Positions 6,101-7,687 of a stretch of 7,687 nucleotides of DNA are shown here, in pieces (within the stretch, counting starts at the first letter, position 1; each line of letters begins with the position of its first letter). The notes under the pieces are model-generated. The model searched no databases, was not told the DNA's origin, and saw nothing but the letters and a program-made list of their open reading frames with translations. Made by a program: the position numbers and the translations under genes. The stretch spans positions 1 through 7,687 of the forward strand of contig CAYSLC010000239.1 in assembly GCA_964431545.1 (NCBI GenBank), in the 5' to 3' direction. The DNA comes from CAYSLC01 sp964431545. GTDB lineage: Bacteria; Desulfobacterota; Desulfobacteria; Desulfobacterales; JAABSP01.

Positions 6101-7099
6101 ATGCAGTCCACCACATGGATTGCCACCATCGATACCCACACCATGGGAGAGCCCACCCGGATCATCACCTCCGGAATCGGTCCCATTCCCGGCCGGGACA
6201 TGTCGACCAAGAAAGCCTGGCTTCAAGAACACAAAGACCACATCCGCCGGCTTCTGATGGGAGAGCCCCGGGGCCACCGGGACATGTTCGGCGCCGTCAT
6301 CACGGAACCGACGACCCCCCAAGCCGATGTGGGCGTGTTGTTCATGGACACGGGCGATTACCTGGACATGTGCGGCCATGGCTTTATTGGAGCGACCACC
6401 GCCATTCTGGAGACCGGCATCATTCCGCTCGAAACCGATTCCGATGCATTCGAAAAGCAGTTTGCCATAGACACCCCGGCCGGACTGATCAGGACCAGAG
6501 CCCGCATTCACAAGGGGCGATGCCAACGGGTGACCATTCGGAATCAGCCCGCGTTCTGGCATTCCCGCGAGGCGGTTTCCCTGGGGGGCAAACAGATCCC
6601 GGTGGACATCGCCTATGGCGGGAATTATTTCGGGTTGGTCAACGTGAACGATCTTGGACTGAAGATCGATGCCGGGGATTTACAGGAGCTGACGTCCCTG
6701 GGCCTGGACATTCGAAAGCATCTCAATGATCGGGTGCCCCTCGCCCACCCCGCCACAAAGGAAAAATCCAAAGTTTCGCTGATCGAATTTTACGATGAGG
6801 GACAGCACCCGAAAAATGTCGTAATCTTCGGCGCCGGCCAGGTCGACCGGTCGCCCTGCGGGACCGGGACCTGCGCCAAAATGGCGCTTCTCCACAAAAA
6901 TGGAAAGCTGTCGACCGGCCAACGCTACACCCAGCGAAGCATCCTGGAAACCGAATTTTACGGCACCATCGTCGAGGAAACCGAAGTGGATTCCCGGCCC
7001 GCCATCATCCCGGAAATCACGGGCCGGGCCTTTATCACCGGATTTCACCAGTTCGTCGTCGACCCGGAAGATCCGTTTCCTCAAGGGTTCCAGATATAG
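6101..7099 (+). CDS. Proline racemase / hydroxyproline 2-epimerase family enzyme
   Basis: A 332-residue cytoplasmic, cofactor-free epimerase of the proline racemase family. The N-terminal motif 'IDTHTMGEPTR' (10-20) and the two active-site motifs 'DMCGHGFIG' (89-97, Cys91) and 'DRSPCGTGT' (249-257, Cys253) are intact. In this family the two cysteines exchange the alpha proton of proline or 4-hydroxyproline. Trans-3-hydroxyproline dehydratases carry Thr at the second position, so the Cys253 seen here argues for a racemase or epimerase rather than a dehydratase. Proline and 4-hydroxyproline cannot be separated from these motifs alone. The start has AGGA (6091-6094) seven bases upstream and lies 14 bases after dctM, so it belongs to the transporter operon. 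A longer frame reading back to 4754 overlaps dctM and is not credible. Its D-configured product is a natural substrate type for the flavoenzyme at 1861. Confidence 0.92.
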   Translation: MQSTTWIATIDTHTMGEPTRIITSGIGPIPGRDMSTKKAWLQEHKDHIRRLLMGEPRGHRDMFGAVITEPTTPQADVGVLFMDTGDYLDMCGHGFIGATTAILETGIIPLETDSDAFEKQFAIDTPAGLIRTRARIHKGRCQRVTIRNQPAFWHSREAVSLGGKQIPVDIAYGGNYFGLVNVNDLGLKIDAGDLQELTSLGLDIRKHLNDRVPLAHPATKEKSKVSLIEFYDEGQHPKNVVIFGAGQVDRSPCGTGTCAKMALLHKNGKLSTGQRYTQRSILETEFYGTIVEETEVDSRPAIIPEITGRAFITGFHQFVVDPEDPFPQGFQI

Positions 7100-7126
7100 C
7101 TTTCCCCGCCATTCCAGTTGCACCTC

Positions 7127-7687
7127 TTATCCAAGAGCCGTTATAACCGCTTTTTCGCTCTCTTCCAAGTGACGGAGCATGGCGGCCCGGGCCCCCTCCG
7201 GGTCCCGGCGCCCGACCGCATCGATGATCCGCTCGTGCTCGGACAGCACCGATTCGGATCTCCCGTTTAGCTGGAGGGCCCGGGTGCCCATCATATGGAT
7301 CATGTCCCGGAGGTTTTCCAGGATGGCGGTCATGCGCCCATTGTGCGTCAATCGGCTGAACGTCACATGGAAAGAACGGTCGGCGTTCAGAAACGCGGCA
7401 TAGTCATTGTCCGCCATGGCCGCCCGCTGATCGCTCAGGGTCTTTTCGATATCGGCAAGGTCCGCCGGGGGTTCGCTCCGTGCTGCCGTTTCCACGATGG
7501 CCGTTTCCAGAGCCTTGCGGAGTTCGAAGATTTCGTCGATGTCCTGCCGGTCGAACCGGTTGACCACCACGCCCCGGCGGGGGATGAATTGAATGAACCC
7601 CAGAACGGAAAGTTCCAGCAGCGCCTCCCGGACCGGGGTCCGGCTGATGCCCAGATCCTTGGCCAGGGCCATCTCGTTGTACACCTC
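7127..7687 (-). CDS. GntR-family regulator, FadR/FCD type (N-terminus outside the window)
   Basis: About 186 residues are visible; the frame is still open at the right edge. It ends at the TAA at 7129..7127. The visible start is inside the winged helix: 'NEMALAKDLGISRTPVREALLEL' is the recognition-helix signature of GntR proteins, and about 30-40 residues should lie beyond 7687. The GTG at 7684 is an internal valine, not a start. The FCD domain follows and keeps a full metal-ligand set (Asp102, His106, His150, His172, counted from that GTG), unlike the regulator at 278. Metal-binding FCD regulators usually sense small carboxylates such as sugar acids, lactate or amino acids. It converges on the epimerase gene with only 27 bases between stops, so it may regulate this cluster or a neighbouring one to the right. 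Confidence 0.88.
   Translation of the reverse strand, partial: EVYNEMALAKDLGISRTPVREALLELSVLGFIQFIPRRGVVVNRFDRQDIDEIFELRKALETAIVETAARSEPPADLADIEKTLSDQRAAMADNDYAAFLNADRSFHVTFSRLTHNGRMTAILENLRDMIHMMGTRALQLNGRSESVLSEHERIIDAVGRRDPEGARAAMLRHLEESEKAVITALG

Noticed and set aside
4779..6116. A 445-codon open frame on the minus strand opposite dctM
   Set aside because: It is a codon-bias shadow in GC-rich DNA: its composition is extreme (His, Gly, Asp, Gln-rich), no family is recognisable, and the plus strand encodes a clear DctM.
7124..7137. Small inverted repeat CTCTT-ATCC-AAGAG between the convergent genes as a terminator
   Set aside because: The stem is only five weak base pairs with no T-run on either side, and it overlaps the stop codon of the minus-strand gene.
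1..7687. Mobile elements, CRISPR arrays, tRNA or rRNA genes
   Set aside because: I saw no transposase or integrase motifs, terminal inverted repeats, regularly spaced repeats or structured RNA gene signatures anywhere in the window.

Overview
The window is a compact catabolic and transport island in a GC-rich bacterium. The coding regions favour G or C at third codon positions, while the promoter regions are clearly AT-rich. The TRAP transporter, the FadR/FCD-type regulators and the overall style of the genes fit a marine or sediment proteobacterium or Desulfobacterota (a Desulfosarcina-like sulfate reducer is my best guess). No taxonomic marker is present, so this is inference.

Layout from left to right: the first 19 codons of a minus-strand gene run off the left edge (59..1). 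A divergent, AT-rich promoter region (60-277) carries two palindromes. It leads into a plus-strand GntR/FCD regulator (278-934). A strong-looking promoter near 994-1022 drives a two-gene unit: an Asp/Glu-racemase-superfamily protein (1093-1833) and a FOXRED1/DAO-type FAD oxidoreductase (1861-3036). A second promoter of the same design (3080-3108) drives a four-gene unit: TRAP binding protein dctP (3202-4206), dctQ (4273-4809), dctM (4806-6086) and a proline racemase/hydroxyproline epimerase family enzyme (6101-7099). A second GntR/FCD regulator (7687..7127, minus strand, its N-terminus outside the window) converges on the end of that unit.

How the genes may work together (inference): the TRAP transporter imports a small carboxylate, plausibly an amino or imino acid such as proline, hydroxyproline or a derivative. 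The proline racemase-type enzyme, which keeps both catalytic cysteines, inverts the alpha carbon. The DAO-type flavoenzyme then oxidises the resulting D-amino or imino acid. The Asp/Glu-racemase-like protein would act on a second substrate or a downstream intermediate. The later steps of the known hydroxyproline pathway (deaminase, semialdehyde dehydrogenase) are not in the window.

The most interesting non-coding signal is a shared regulatory element. Both structural operons start from TTGACA-N17-TATACC promoters whose -10 boxes are embedded in the same TTGTATACCA element. The adjoining sequence resembles a perfect 19-bp palindrome in the leader of the first GntR gene. This suggests a local regulon in which one GntR protein controls itself, the catabolic pair and the transporter operon.
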